Part shown: positions 42,649 through 54,089 of the stretch, piece by piece | Layout: each line of letters opens with the position of its first letter | How positions within the stretch are numbered: the stretch's first letter is position 1 | NCBI GenBank assembly: GCA_013339765.2 | Contig: CM023457.1 | Location: forward strand, 56,817,745-56,881,744 | From: Haemaphysalis longicornis | Taxonomy: Eukaryota; Arthropoda; Arachnida; Ixodida; Ixodidae | Direction: 5' to 3' | Length of the DNA: 64,000 nucleotides | The notes under the pieces: generated by a model | What the model was told of the DNA's origin: nothing | What the model saw: only the letters and a program-made list of their open reading frames with translations | Databases searched by the model: none | Position numbers and translations under genes: made by a program

Positions 42649-43195
42649 ACCCAACGTCTGAACAAGACGATCGCGGATATGCTGTCTATGTACGTCGGCG
42701 TTGAACAGAAGACTCTGGACGAAGTCCTTCCGTATGTCACGTTCGCGTAGAACACGGCTGTCCAAGAAACTACGCAGATGACATCGTTTGAGCGTGCCTA
42801 CGGAAGACGGCCGACTACGATGCTTGACGCCATGCTTCCGCCATGCTTCCGATGTCCAAGGATACCTTCAGCGTGCGGGGTAGGCCAGCCAGCTCTCTCG
42901 AGTTTGCACAACGTACCCGCAGCTGGTGGACGCCGGGCGCTAGAACTTTTGATGCCTAGACGCCGAGTACCTCCCATGGGATCTTGTGTGGTTTGGGCTT
43001 TCATCCGACGACGTGCACTCAGTGAGAAGCTTCTGCTACAATATTTCGGACCCTACTGGATTCTACAATGTGTTGGCCAAGCTTAGCTACGAGGTGATCC
43101 GCGATGGTGATTCCGGAACATGACGACGACACACGCGGCCCGAAGTCGTCCACGTCGTTCGCCTGAAATCTTACTACGCAAGATTAAGGACTTTT
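42649..43195 (+). pseudogene. Ty3/gypsy integrase C-terminal remnant
   Basis: The frame from 42649 reads TQRLNKTIADMLSMYVGVEQ, TLDEVLPYVTFA, a stop, NTAVQETTQMTSFERAYGRR and PTTMLDAML. Later pieces, after frame changes, read PWDLVW, RRRALSEKLLLQYFGPYWIL, QCVGQASYEVIRDG and RPEVVHVVRLKSYYAR. These are the end of the integrase catalytic core (the L-N-x-T and P-F-x-x-x-Y-G-R-x-P motifs) and the GPY/F module (F-G-P-Y), as in gypsy elements. An early stop and at least two frameshifts make it dead. The protease, reverse transcriptase and integrase N-terminus are absent upstream. Confidence 0.8.
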
Positions 43196-43244
43196 GTTGT
43201 TTGTTCGGACTGTCTTTTATTTTAGCATCGGGTCGATGCACTCT

Positions 43245-43657
43245 CGGAGGAGGGGTAATGCCGTGAACCATGCATTGGGTTTGTTTATTTACCTATGTTT
43301 TGTTTCTGCCGACCGGCTGTGCCTGGATGTGTTATCTGTGTTATCCGTGGGCCAATTGAAGCGCTTGTTCCCTTCTTTAGTTTTTATGCCGCACGTGATA
43401 TCCCCTTTGATGTGGAGAGGGTTTTGAACAAACTTCACCACCCTAAAATTATCCTCTTTGATCTACAGTGTTCTGAATGTAATTCGACGGTTCGAGAAAC
43501 ACTAGCTCTGAGAGATAATGCCCGCCGGGCAGACGCCGCGGTATTCGATTCGCCGACACTCGCCTGCGCACGTCACTTTGTGGACTGCTACTTCGCCGCA
43601 TCTGTATTCTTCGAGTTGTTAGCGGAGCACAAGTTCGCTCCAATAAACTTGTTTTTA
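43245..43657 (+). mobile_element. Likely polypurine tract and partial 3' LTR of the gypsy element
   Basis: About 50 bases after the integrase end comes CGGAGGAGGGG (43245-43255), which fits a polypurine tract. The following sequence to 43657 has the length and position expected of an LTR and includes AATAAA at 43642-43647. It stops where the GATGCG-bounded element begins at 43658, so the LTR end may be lost or lie beyond that insertion. No 5' LTR is present in the window for comparison. Confidence 0.5.
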
Positions 43658-44123
43658 GATGCGACGCATCACTTTAACTCGCCTTGTCCCTCCGGCGTCT
43701 TCCGTCGTCCGTAGTCCGCATCCCTCCCCCATTCTCCTCGCCGCGCCAGCTGCGCGCTAACGCCGCTCTCACCGCAGCGCCATCTGCGTGTTAGCGCTCG
43801 CTCCCGTCGCCGTGCCAGCTGTGCGTCAGCGTGCGTTAGCGCTCGGTTAAACATCGAACACATGCGCATGCGCTGCTCTCTCTCATTCCCCTCACCGTTA
43901 ACGCGCGGTACATATAAACGCGGTAACTGCGCCGCTCCGCTCAGTCGTTCCGCCGCTCCGATGACATCCGATGACCACCGATGATTTGAATGGAGACTAA
44001 CAGGCCTGCTATCGCGATGGTCGGCGCAACCGTACGTAATATAATTGAAACAACAACAAATTGAGACGCTAAATGGAAACAACATAACGGAAACGCAACG
44101 GAAACCCCAAGATGCGTCGCATC
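43658..44123 (+). mobile_element. GATGCGWCGCATC-bounded element with TATA motif, copy 2
   Basis: The ends are GATGCGACGCATC (43658-43670) and GATGCGTCGCATC (44111-44123), each a perfect palindrome apart from the central base. It matches the minus strand of 13040-13428 for the first 130 bases and again at CCCCTCACCGTTA through TATAAACGCGG and CTGCGCCGCTCCGCTC (43896-43946). The 3' third (GATGACATCC onward) is not in the 13 kb copy, and the pentamer array is absent here. No long frame exists. Confidence 0.6.
43913..43918 (+). promoter_or_regulatory. Possible TATA box
   Basis: TATAAA followed about 25 bases later by CGCTCAGTCGTTCCG, an initiator-like CAGT at a suitable distance. It is conserved in the 13 kb copy. 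Confidence 0.4.
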
Positions 44124-44465
44124 AACCCATGGTTCCCCTGGCGGGAAGATGGTGTAAATTTTTTCGTTCAAGACAACTGCGTCGTCTTTGGCTTCGTGAC
44201 AATATAGTAGATGGTCCTAGAAAGAGCGCCATTGTCGCCTTGGTGGCAGGACAAGGCGGGTCTTCGGCACCGGTCTTTAATTCGTACGCTATTATGTTTC
44301 GCGGTTCAATGAACATTTCCCCCTCCGGGCAATGAACCTTAATGTCCAACGTTGTTTCGCTTGCGCTGTCTGGGTGTAGAAGGGCGGGGACATGCAGCCG
44401 AAGGTCACGTTGCCGGCATGGATTCTTTGCCGTTATTATGATGCTTGCAGTTAATATGCATAATT

Positions 44466-44511
44466 CGTGACTCGTAATCTCAAGGCTGCGGGTTCAGAGC
44501 AAACTCGGGGA
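44466..44511 (+). ncRNA. tRNA-derived SINE head fragment
   Basis: GACTCGTAATCTCAAGG followed by CTGCGGGTTCAGAGC resembles an anticodon arm (loop with CGTAA) and a T arm of a tRNA-derived SINE. Only about 45 bases match this pattern; flanks are plain. It is too degenerate for a tRNA gene. Confidence 0.3.
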
Positions 44512-44519
44512 GCATGTTT

Positions 44520-45780
44520 AATCCACTTCTCTATTTAACATTTGAAAACTGCCTATGCGTTCTAGACTTCTCGATTTCATTTTCTATATTAATGCAACAG
44601 GACTCCCATTCCTACACATATTAGGCTGTATATGTAGCATATATCAAGCCCGCTCAAAGAAATCCCCGGAGTGATAAAATAATGCAGAAATATTCCCCCT
44701 GGGCAAAGAAAAATAAACCTCTCTTTTTTCCCCATTTTTGAAGTATTGCCCTTCTACGGGTACAAATCTGCCGTCAGTTCTCGCATTTTTCTCACTCAGT
44801 CGAACGTTTCTTTTGCCCAACTGCGCTCCCTCACTTTTAACGTTTATTACAGTCCGCTGCTACCCTCGGTTGCAGGCCCCAGGCAGGTGCAGTATGACAG
44901 CTGTGGAGATGGAGTGTTAAGTACAGGCGGCACCAGAAACGTAATCGCCGCCAGCAGTAGCAGCAGTCGAACGCAATAGTTTCGTCATCCATCTTCAGCC
45001 GGTACTGCACTCTCGTTTCTTCATCCCACGTTTGGCTGCAAGCGATTCTGCCACTCGATTCACGAAGGTTCTTTGCATTAGCGTAGAACACATTTGCGAG
45101 GCGTATGAGAAGGGCTTAGTGTTGCGTTTAGATACATTACTCTGATGAGAGCTGGGGACGGATTCTCTCTGTTACCCATGGGCTAACGCGAGTTTGCTAC
45201 GTTGAAGCCTAAATAGAAGGACGCGGGCTCTGTAGCCCAATTTAGAACCCCATCTCACAGATCGGCGCACTGACTTAAGCTTGAGTACCCAAGATGGCGC
45301 TATTTCAAATAAATACTGAAGTAGGGGCGCTAATTTGTACTCATAGGGGAGTTATTGGGCTGCTTGCCAAATGTTCCTCTTGGCTTGTGTCTATGAATGT
45401 GTATCTGTATGGAAAAAAAGGAAGGGGCAAGATTTAGCTCTCCCACACCCGCGCCACAAGAGCAATAAAGTGGAATGAAAAACTTTTCACTCCCTCGTGC
45501 CAACAAACGGGAACTTTTCTGTTCGCTATATACTTATGTGATGCTTGCAGCGTTTGTGTAACTACTTCCTTGAGACGTGTGCGAAGGCCGATGGGTTTTC
45601 AGACGTTTCAGACGTTTCATATTATGTCGATGTCTGGATCCACCGAAAGTCCGGTCAGTAGGCACGGCGGAACGCTGCATCACTTCCACGGCATACAGGC
45701 TGCCTGGTAGTTAGAAAAATCTAACGTAGCACTAGTAGCCAAAAAAACTAGCTATTTTCGGAAAGGCAATGTAGTAAGTG
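44520..45780. other. No gene supported
   Basis: One minus-strand frame at 45091-44837 has a smooth stretch (NAKNLRESSGRIACSQTWDE) but no known domain. A GACGTTTCA duplication lies at about 45602-45620. Nothing else was seen. Confidence 0.35.
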
Positions 45781-45782
45781 TA

Positions 45783-46902
45783 CAGTTAAACCTGATGTAA
45801 CAAAGTTGACAAAAGTTCGCCATTTTCGGTTACATCCATGTTTTCATTACAAGTAGGTTTCGATTTAAGCTCGTGGGAATGAAGCAGAAACGAAGCCAAA
45901 ATGCTTAACATCAGTGAAGAATTTGTTTCAAGTGAAGAATTTATTTCAGAGTGCAAAACTGCGTGAGTTGCGCCTGCTGCTTTCGAACTCACTTAGGCAA
46001 TACATGGCGCACCCCCCCCCCCCTTCTGCTCCCACTTCCCCCACTTGAAGTAGAGCCTTCCAACACATATTAAAGGCTACCTCCTCCCCCTCCTGCAAAG
46101 TAGCAAGGTCTTCGTAAACGCATTCGTAAACGTAAACGTAACTGAAGTGCCACTTTTGCTTTTGACACTTTTCGGTGCCTTACGCGCATCAAGAACCAAA
46201 CGTGTGCTGAAAGAGTGCCTTTTTGCGAACTTGATGCTCTTTTCCGCACTCAAATTGTTAGGGGGGTGTTAGCTTGAATACTGTACTGAGCTGCGGCATT
46301 TTTCTTGCCGGCGGAGACGGCATTTAAAATTGTGAGCTTGTCTTGAAAAGACAAAACTTTGTTTTCTGGCATTAAAACCCCTCATCTGTGAACGACGTCC
46401 GATAGGCAGGCGTGGCATCTAAAAACTGAAGTCTGAACCGGTACCGCGCTCACACGTGGAAACACAAGGGAGTTCGCGATTCTGGTTAAAAAAAAGTGAA
46501 ATGTAGTTACTTTTGCTACCTGGTGTGGTGTCACGCTACAGAAGCAAGAAGTGGATGCAATACGTTAGCCGCGGGATGGTGCTAGCCGCTTCGTTCATAA
46601 TCATCATGACGAATTTCGTTTTTAGGCAATTGTAGACGTTTTCGTACCTGCTGGCTCCTTACAAAAGTTCTAGTATTCGCTAAATTAGTGCGTTTCTCCG
46701 GCCGATTTTTCAGTAAAAGGGCAAAAAACTATGACTGATCAGCTTAGCGACTTCGTTCCACCCAGGTTGACCACCGCAACGCCTTCGTTACAAAGAGGTC
46801 TCAAACACACGGGTTTCAATACGGCTGGAAATGGGGAATTGAAAAACTTCGTTAAAGCCGGGAATTCGTTACATAGAGGTTCGTTACATCCAGGTTTAAC
46901 TG
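45783..46902. mobile_element. 1.12 kb Tc1/mariner/pogo-like MITE with TA duplications
   Basis: The left end CAGTTAAACCTGATGTAAC and the right end, reversed, CAGTTAAACCTGGATGTAAC are terminal inverted repeats differing by one base. Both ends are flanked by TA (45781-45782 and 46903-46904), the target duplication of the Tc1/mariner superfamily. Further CGTTACAT copies near both ends form subterminal repeats. No transposase frame is present and all frames are short, so it is non-autonomous. The family assignment rests on the ends and the TA. Confidence 0.8.
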
Positions 46903-46909
46903 TACTTCC

Positions 46910-48190
46910 GATAGTCTTCGTAGAAAAAAATGCAGAGATTCTGTGAGCCAGTAACTTGAAAAATATTTTTTTCATTTGGTATGATGCAGAAAGGCTACCA
47001 TTTTTTACTAATTACTATAGAGTACGCTACAATAATGTCCTTTTCTGTAATTTTACAAAATTGTTATACGATATACGTTAGCTGCATGTTTTTCACCATT
47101 TTCGTGAGACTCCTTACATCTCGGCGCAACGTCATACAAGCGCACCGCCAATCTGCATGAAACCTCAAGCGTTCGTGTGTTGCCTAAACATACTCTTCAA
47201 AGCGACCGCGTTGCTTGAAGGCTCTGACGCGGTTCTCGCGAAGTCAGGCAGTGGATTATATAAAAATTCAGAGGTTTCATGCGGTGTCGGCCAGTACATT
47301 GGTGCTTTTTGGATGACTGATTCTTTGCACCGTATCTCGAGTTTGCCAGACCACCGCCATCATACTAGAAATCTGTGCTCATTGTATGAGATGAGCTGGA
47401 AGGCAATCAGAAGGAACTCCTCAGTGTGATCTCGGTATGGTGGAGCACATGCAAAGACGAGAATGAACTCCATTTTCTGTGGCGTAACTTTGTCGGAATT
47501 GGCAGGAAACTTACATATTCCCCAGCGCTCAAAAGAGCCAGAGAGTACCGAAGTCGTCGCATAAACATTGCTGTCGTCACGAGCCTCCAAAGTCGCCAGT
47601 TCAGTGACAAATCGCAAACCTTCAGCCCTGACCAAAATTAAATTCAGTTCCCAGTAGTCGCAGTGAACGCCATGCAGGTAAATTGCAAAAGCATGAAGAA
47701 CGATATCATGGCCTAAGTTGGCATGTCCGATTTCCGGCTGCAGAGAACACGCTGGTAACCGTGCCGGCTTCTTATACTGCCTCTTATACAAATCGTAGCT
47801 GTTATCAAACTACGACGCTACTGGTCTTCCTATCGGACGTCACATAACCTTTTTCAAAGACAAACTACCGGTATTGGGGTTTAATGTGAAATGCGTATAA
47901 AGGCAGGACAGGACACAGTCGAGAAAGGGCGAGAAAAGACGAAAGAAGTTCGTCCAGAATGCCACCATATATATGCGACCTTAATTTACTCGTATCCCAC
48001 CATCTGGTAAGGAAAATCAGGGGATAAAATAGGAAAATAAAATAAAAGACAAAAAAGATACGGAAGCTTCTGGATAATAAAAAAATCGCTACCACGAGGC
48101 GGCATTTGTTTATGCCGCTGCTTTCTTCCATATCTGTCTTCCAACATCTACCACCAAATCACCTGTTTTTTGGTTTTCTTTCACTGCTGG
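46910..48190. other. No gene supported
   Basis: Holds the unassigned minus frame at 47360-47791, listed separately, and otherwise nothing recognised. Confidence 0.4.
47360..47791 (-). CDS. Unidentified 143-codon open frame
   Basis: The frame is open without an early ATG and reads HANLGHDIVLHAFAIYLHGV, ELNLILVRAEGLRFVTELAT and PQKMEFILVFACAPPYRDHT before a stop near 47360. Its mix of charged and hydrophobic residues is more protein-like than most frames here. No domain, splice pair or repeat partner was identified. Several chance frames of this length are expected in the window. Confidence 0.2.
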   Translation of the reverse strand: MYKRQYKKPARLPACSLQPEIGHANLGHDIVLHAFAIYLHGVHCDYWELNLILVRAEGLRFVTELATLEARDDSNVYATTSVLSGSFERWGICKFPANSDKVTPQKMEFILVFACAPPYRDHTEEFLLIAFQLISYNEHRFLV

Positions 48191-48197
48191 CTAGACT

Positions 48198-48600
48198 TTA
48201 TCCTCCTCTTTTTGCGAGGACAACGAGGCTAGGGAAATCGCCGGGCACGGCGGCATTCCCTTCGTTTGCCGACAGTCGATCCGGATGAGGGCGGCCGTAC
48301 ACCTCATGGCAGCGTCCAATTGCCGGCGGGAAAGTGCGCTCGTTAGCGCGACGTCCCCGCGGCCACCAGATGACGGCGTTCACGTCGTCTGGGCACATGG
48401 AAGGACGGATCTGACCGGCGTGTCGTCGACAGCGATGATGGGGACGACGCCGAAGATTTTTTCCGCGCGACAACGCGGCGGACAGTGGTAGCGATAGGGG
48501 AAGGGACGTCCGCTGGCCTTTCCTAACAAGCCCTTCTACGAGCCGTGGGGCATTTGGGTGGGTTTCGCTCATTAGAACGGTTCCTCTTCCTCTTGCCGGT
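48198..48600 (-). repeat. About 0.39 kb repeat with a 124-codon frame, copy 2
   Basis: Partner of 3788-4175. The minus-strand frame from ATG at 48572 to 48198 begins MSETHPNAPRLVEGLVRKGQ and contains CPDDVNAVIWWPRGRRANER and HPDRLSANEGNAAVPG. In the 3.8 kb copy the same frame is broken. The peptide is Arg/Pro-rich and matches no family I know. It is probably part of a mobile element. Confidence 0.6.
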
Positions 48601-48929
48601 GCATGCTTGAATGGACCTCGTGACGACCAGTCAATGTTTGGTTAGTTTAGTCTATGGACAGGTCGACGAAACTGCACAGCGGCTTTCGGAGCAACGCGGT
48701 ACGTTCCTTTTTTGCGTGTGCTTTATCTATTGGACGGAAGGAAGGACCGTGAAAAAGTTCAAAACTTTCCTGGTTGATATGTTGCTTCTCGGCTCTTTTG
48801 GGGCGAAAGCATTCGTTGAGCAGCTCGCGATGATTTCTTTCCATGGCTCCATTCCCCTGCATCTTTGCCGCCCTTGGAGATAGCTTCAATGTATTGCTAA
48901 TGAAGTGAGACAATGCTTCCTTTCGTTTT

Positions 48930-49455
48930 TCGTACTTTGGGAGAGGGCGAATTCCTCTCCCAAATATCCCAGCGACGTCTACCGAGTGCTAGCTGAGTTC
49001 ATGTTTTCCTCCAAGAATACTTCTAGCTCATCCCTCTATCCTTCGTCGACCCCGATTGCGTTCGCGGTCTATTGGCAGCCCCTCCGTTAAACGCATCGCC
49101 CTCCTGTTGTCCCTAATGCACATGAGGTGACCCCCGATGCCCATTTTCTTCTCATAACTTGAACAAGAGTGTCTTCCGCACCAGTTTGTTCCCTAATCCA
49201 GGCAGCTGTTTCCTTATCCCTAAGCGCTACCCTCTCACATTCTTCTTTCCATAGCGCGTTGAGCCGATCTAACTTTCCTTTCAAGCCGCTTAGTAAGACC
49301 CCATACGTCATTTCTAGAGGAACGTGTTGGTTATATAACAGCCGTTTGAGGGACAGAGGAAGCTTATCACTCAGGATACCACAATTCCCACCAAAAGCCG
49401 CGCACCCATGCTTCTTACTGCGGGTAAATTTACTTTTGATGATTGAGATCAGCAA
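48930..49455 (-). pseudogene. RTE-type LINE C-terminal remnant
   Basis: The minus-strand frame 49455-49087 reads LSDKLPLSLKRLLYNQHVPL, EMTYG, GKLDRLNALWKEECERVALR and DKETAAWIREQTGAEDTLVQ, VMRRKWA, and continues in another frame as RDNRRAMRLTEGLPIDRERN. These follow the reverse transcriptase in RTE-clade LINEs (order: L-K-x-x-L-Y-N-Q-C-V-L-P, M-T-Y-G, L-R-D-x, K-W-x-W-A-G-H, D-N-R-W). The usual Cys of N-Q-C-V is His here, and frames are broken. It is older than the copy at 59.3 kb by eye. Confidence 0.7.
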
Positions 49456-49459
49456 TTAT

Positions 49460-50600
49460 TACTTGCCCAGAATAACGGTAATCGCCTACTGTTTCCGCAC
49501 TATGAACGTTTGATTGATAGATCCGTCGAGAACTCAACGCATCTACTTGACGAACGTGTTACTTCAAGCACAAGAAGCTCTGAACTTAAAAACTATGCAG
49601 TTTTTATGAACTATCATGAACAACGTTGTACAATAATCCTAAGCCTTTGTTTCACCAGTAGTTAGAACTATCTTTTTTTCTGTGTAACTGGATAGAAACA
49701 CCACATAAAACCTGATACTTCGAAGAAATTCAGCGTTCACAGTTGATGCCAGCTGAAGCCCACTTTTAGAGAACACTCACGAAGGTTTTGGTAATTGATT
49801 GCGAAAACACTTGGATGTTCCAAATGCAGGCCGTGGGAGAGTCTTATACCTTTTGAGCTGCTACACGACGCTTTTCAAAGGCCTTTGGTTGAAATGCCAT
49901 TTGAGTCAAAGGAGCACCACCAAAGACCTTTGAGGATCTCAAAGGCCTTTGAAACGCGAACGACAGTATTCTCGGGGGCAGTTTCTGCATGCCGTAATTA
50001 CAAGAACAATTATTTACGAGTAAAAATTTACGTTTAACGTGCGCAATCTTCATAACTTCTCACTTGTTTTTGTTTCCTATCACTCGTACCTACGATCACA
50101 AGGTAACTTGGTACTCTCAACACCGGCGCTGAAAAAAAAAAAAAAAAACTGTATGTCAGCTCATGTTTTGTTGCGGTTGTAGATTGCTAACAAATCGATC
50201 GCTAATAACTTGTTTTTTCGCTAATTTTAATTCTAAAATAAGAATATTGGCCAATGACAAAACAGGGCAGCAGCGGCGACACCAAAACATGGCGGGCGAA
50301 CGCGGAAACTTTCAACTGCCTTTGCGAATTGTCGTGTCGATCGGCGAAACTCCTTCCAGTTCGAATGGCATTTAAAATTTCGAAGGTCATTCGACTGAAA
50401 TGTCATTTCAAAAGCTTTCATCGAGCGAGAGACACCAAGGTGGCGGCAGGTCGGGATAATCCTGTAACACATAAAGGGGACATGATTCTGTGGCGAACGA
50501 GTACCTTGCTCCTGAGTTCGTTCCTTGCTGGTTAAGCCTGAGTTTGTTTTGCACATCAGGGAGATTGGTGCACGCAATGCGTGGTGTGCATATGCAATCG
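49460..50600. other. No gene seen
   Basis: A cluster of short palindromes occurs at 49875-49954, including TCAAAGGCCTTTGA. A 17-A run lies at 50132-50148. The frames at 50233-50607 and 50254-50535 lie on opposite strands of the same segment and neither shows a domain. Confidence 0.4.
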
Positions 50601-50602
50601 CC

Positions 50603-50796
50603 AGCACAAGTTCGCGGGTTCAACACCCGGCCACGGCGGCCGCTTTTTTGATGGAGGCGAAAAGCAAAAACGACCATGTGTACGAGATTTCGGTGCACGT
50701 TAAAGATCCCCAGGTGGTCAAAACTAATCCTGAGCCCTCACCTACGGCGCGCCTCATCGCGTGCGTTGCGTCGACGCATTAAGCCTACAATCAACC
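50603..50796 (+). mobile_element. Ruka-type SINE with a degenerate head
   Basis: Starting near CACAAGTTCGCGGGTTCAAC (B box region), it continues GGCCACGGCGGCCGCTTTTT, GGAGGCGAAAAGCAAAAACG, the CCCCAGGTGGTCAAAACTAA core and GCATTAAGCCTACAATCAA. The A box half is not recognisable. Plus orientation. Confidence 0.85.
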
Positions 50797-50799
50797 AGT

Positions 50800-51890
50800 C
50801 ACATGCAGTGGACGACCGATTTTTCGGGCGCCCTATTTTCCGGTTCTGCCTGAATATCCAGACTCTGCCATGGCAGCGTCACGCGCTCCGTAGAGTAAAT
50901 ATATAACACTGAACAAAATTTGCACCCATTTTGAAACGGACATTTGAAAGCCATATATCGTTCGATTTTCCATACTTTTTCGTTCGATCGCGAGTCAAAA
51001 GCTACCAAAAACGCAAACATCGCTGCCATTTGGTTATTCTGCAGCCTAGAACCCGCGTTACATGCGTATCTCAAGCTCACATCTTGCATGCAGCGACGAT
51101 AGCAGGCACCGCTTGCTGCACCGTCCCGCCATCCGCACGGAGGTCGGAAGTTAGTCGTGGTCGTTAGGTTGCACGTGGTCGGTTGAGCTGTGTTTTGCTT
51201 GCCGCCCTCACCGGCGAGCAAGCTGAACCATTGGTACGGGAACGCAACGCCCCGCTGAACCACACTGACACGTTTTCAAGCCGCTCGGTAACAAAGCGAC
51301 TTCTTTTGCATGAATTCGTTTTTTTCGGACTGCCCGAGTTTTCAGACGCTATCTCGGCTCCTATAGGGTCCGAAAAATCGATCGGCGCCCGTATTAGGCT
51401 GTCGCTAGACAATACCGCCCCCAGATGCATAAACGGAAATTGACAACAGTAGCTGTAAACCCGGGGTCAGATATTAGCACCCACATTTATCACTGCGTTT
51501 CTGTAACCGCGAAGGAGTGGCGCTTCCTTCACGACGCGCATTGTGGAACAACCGCGGTCACAAGCTTCGTTTAGTAGAGAAACTAGTATAATTGTCCTAG
51601 GACATTGGTAACATAAAATAACACGAATAATCAAACAAGCAAAAAACAACAGCATTTAGAATAGCGCAGCATTCAACCGTGACCGGTGCCTTCAGAACCG
51701 GAGACTATATAAATTTACAGGTCGCGGACGACTCACCCAGAGGCTCTTGCAACAAATGCTGAAAAGAATACAGGCAGTGCTTACGTAAACCAGTGTGACT
51801 AGATAAGGTTACAGAGTGTCGGCACTCTTTTCTCCCATTGTTCCGGTCCGCCGCTATGAGTATTGGTCAGTTCGCGTCACGTGACATTTA
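50800..51890. other. No gene seen
   Basis: Opposite-strand frames at 50799-51263 (minus) and 50931-51443 (plus) lack domains. Nothing repetitive was recognised. Confidence 0.4.
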
Positions 51891-51894
51891 ATTA

Positions 51895-52085
51895 CACTCC
51901 GACGGTTCAGTGACGCCGCCATTTTGTTGTTTCTGCGTTTTAGTCGGTCAACTCTGGTAGGCTTAGCTTGTCCTTCCTGAACGGCGGCGCCGCGCGACTG
52001 ACGTCGTTCCGAATGCGAATCAAAGACAGCGCGTGTAGCAGCACTTTCCGGAGCAGAAGTTTATTCGAAGATGCTGTTTTGCGGC
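51895..52085 (+). repeat. Dispersed repeat, copy 2 (partner of 1-215)
   Basis: It shares GTTCAGTGACGCCGCC, TGCGTTTTAGTCGGTCAA, CTTAGCTTG and TCCGAATGCGAATCAAAGA with 1-215 in the same orientation. The similarity ends around CAGAAGT, and the AERxRR-coding part next to copy 1 is not found here. Confidence 0.6.
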
Positions 52086-52539
52086 ATCTTCGGCAATGTT
52101 GTTAACAAACGACCCGGTCAAAGTTAGCGGCGAGGCCGTAGATGCTGCAGTATTGCAGAACTGATGAACGCCAAAATGGCCGCTGTTGCTGACTCGCATG
52201 CCTCAGTGGCGGCACTCTTATACCTTATCTAGTGGCACTAGTGTAAAACAGTGGGCGCGAATTAGGTGTAGTAAATGAGTAACGGTTCTGTAGAATTCAC
52301 AGACGGCATTTGTAGCGGCGCGAATTTCGACGTGCTAGGTAAAAACTATGGCGATTAGCGGAAAATTGTAGGAGGATAGATACATGAAAGCAAAATAGCA
52401 TTGGCAACTTGTTCAACATCCAGCGAGATCATTCCTTTATTTCGGTTCACATAACAACAAAAAAGAATTCAGCGCAATTACAGACCGAAAACAGAAGAGA
52501 AAATTACTCGAAATCAAAGTAAAAAAAATTACTCCAGAT

Positions 52540-53260
52540 AAGTTAATACCTGTGTGAAATTGCACTTTCCGTTTAAGAAAAAAAAAACCGGTTCACTAGG
52601 AAAGGCGAAAAACCCACTCTACGGAGCTCGCATGTGTAACGAGCCCCGCTCGCATGAAACAAAAACTCTCCGGGTATCCGATGATTCCCTCTTAGCGATA
52701 GGCGGTTGTTTCCCGTCAGCCACAGCCCGCCTCAATCAGTGATGACATATATTTTGCGCTGACGCTGCCAGTTATTCCACGCGGGACATCTTGGAAACAG
52801 GAGGAGCTGTCTCACTCCGGGACTGAATTTATTCGTTCCTCGCAATAACCATTTCTCTGAAATTTAAAAGCCTCTATTTCGACTCACCTTTTTTCCGAGT
52901 GTTCTGTTCTCTTCAAATGCGCAGAGTTTGGCTACCCGAATCGAAATGAGATAACCAAGAAAAAATTACCTCGGAAAATGCTGGGCGAAACATTTTTCGG
53001 TCACCGGCTCAGGAGTACCTTCATTTGGTCTGCCCCTTCTACCGCTAACGCCCGAACTTGTTCGCTTCTTTCGACAATAACGATGTGAAAAATGAGAACG
53101 TAGTTTATTTTTTTCCTCTACGCTTGCGCTTCAGGACTCTAAAGGCTTAGATAAAAAATCGAGGATCGGTGCAGCGTTCCCGCTTTCCTCGCTGTTCGAG
53201 CCTTCGGAAGGCATTCAAAATGCCCAACTTCCTCGTCGATAAAACAAAAATCTGCCTCAC
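52540..53260 (+). repeat. About 0.72 kb dispersed repeat, copy 2
   Basis: Partner of the minus strand of 700-1440, described there. The best-matching part is CTTCAAATGCGCAGAGTTTGG at about 52911 to AATAACGATGTG at about 53090, and again TTTCCTCG to AAATCTGCCT around 53183-53256. Confidence 0.6.
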
Positions 53261-53269
53261 AGGAAAATA

Positions 53270-53895
53270 AAAGCTTGAATCTGACATTTCACCATTTGCA
53301 TATCGAGCATTATTTTTGTCCTTGTAGTATATGGGCATGAACCGCGGAATAAGCTGAATTAAAGCAGCTTCGGATGCAAGGCAGGACAAATCCAGAAGGC
53401 GTATCATTTCACCTAGCTCAAAATCCCTCAGTGGAAAATCCCCTTGAATAGTATTCTACAGAAAATACCAACAGAGTTTATGGGGAGTTACATGGGGAGG
53501 CCTGCATTACTTAATGGATTATTTTATGATCGTCGTGAAAGGAATTGCTAAACGCAAGAAAAAAACGTGAACGGGTTGACGCGACGAGGCGTAGTGACGG
53601 TCAAATTGTTTCATTCACACGAAGAGACCCGAAGTATATAATAGTTCAGTATATTGTTCTGGCGTTTCTTTCGTAAATACCGGCAAATATCACATGAGGA
53701 ATTGTCTAACAACTGTTAAACAAAATCGTCGGGGTCCACGAAAATGGGTACCCTGTTCCTCTTCGACAGAAACGATGTTCAGTACCATACACTCAAAAAA
53801 AAAAAAAAACTAAACCCGCTCCACCCAGATTGAAATCTGCTGAAACAGCGTAGCTTTGGTTCTTCTGCGTCCGTCCGAACATCAATAGGATTACA
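53270..53895. other. No gene seen
   Basis: AT-rich sequence with a 14-A run at about 53796-53810. No frame of note. Confidence 0.4.
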
Positions 53896-53900
53896 TTAGA

Positions 53901-54085
53901 TAGATTGTAGGGTTTAACACGCCGACGCAACGCAGGCGATGAGGCGCCATAGTGGAGGGCTCCGGATTAATTTTGACCACTTGGGGATCTTTAACGTGCG
54001 CCGAAATCTCGTACACACAGGCGTTTTCGCTTTTCGCTTCCATCAGAAAAGCGGCCGCGGTGGCGTGCAACAAGCTCGAACTGAG
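53901..54085 (-). mobile_element. Ruka-type SINE, head degraded
   Basis: On the plus strand: TAGATTGTAGGGTTTAACAC, GACGCAACGCAGGCGATGAGG, GGGCTCCGGATTAATTTTGA, CCACTTGGGGATCTTTAACG, AAATCTCGTACACACAGGCG and TCCATCAGAAAAGCGGCCGC. The remaining head (GGTGGCGTGCAACAAGCTCG) has a poor B box. Minus orientation. No duplication was found. Confidence 0.88.
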
Positions 54086-54089
54086 GTGT

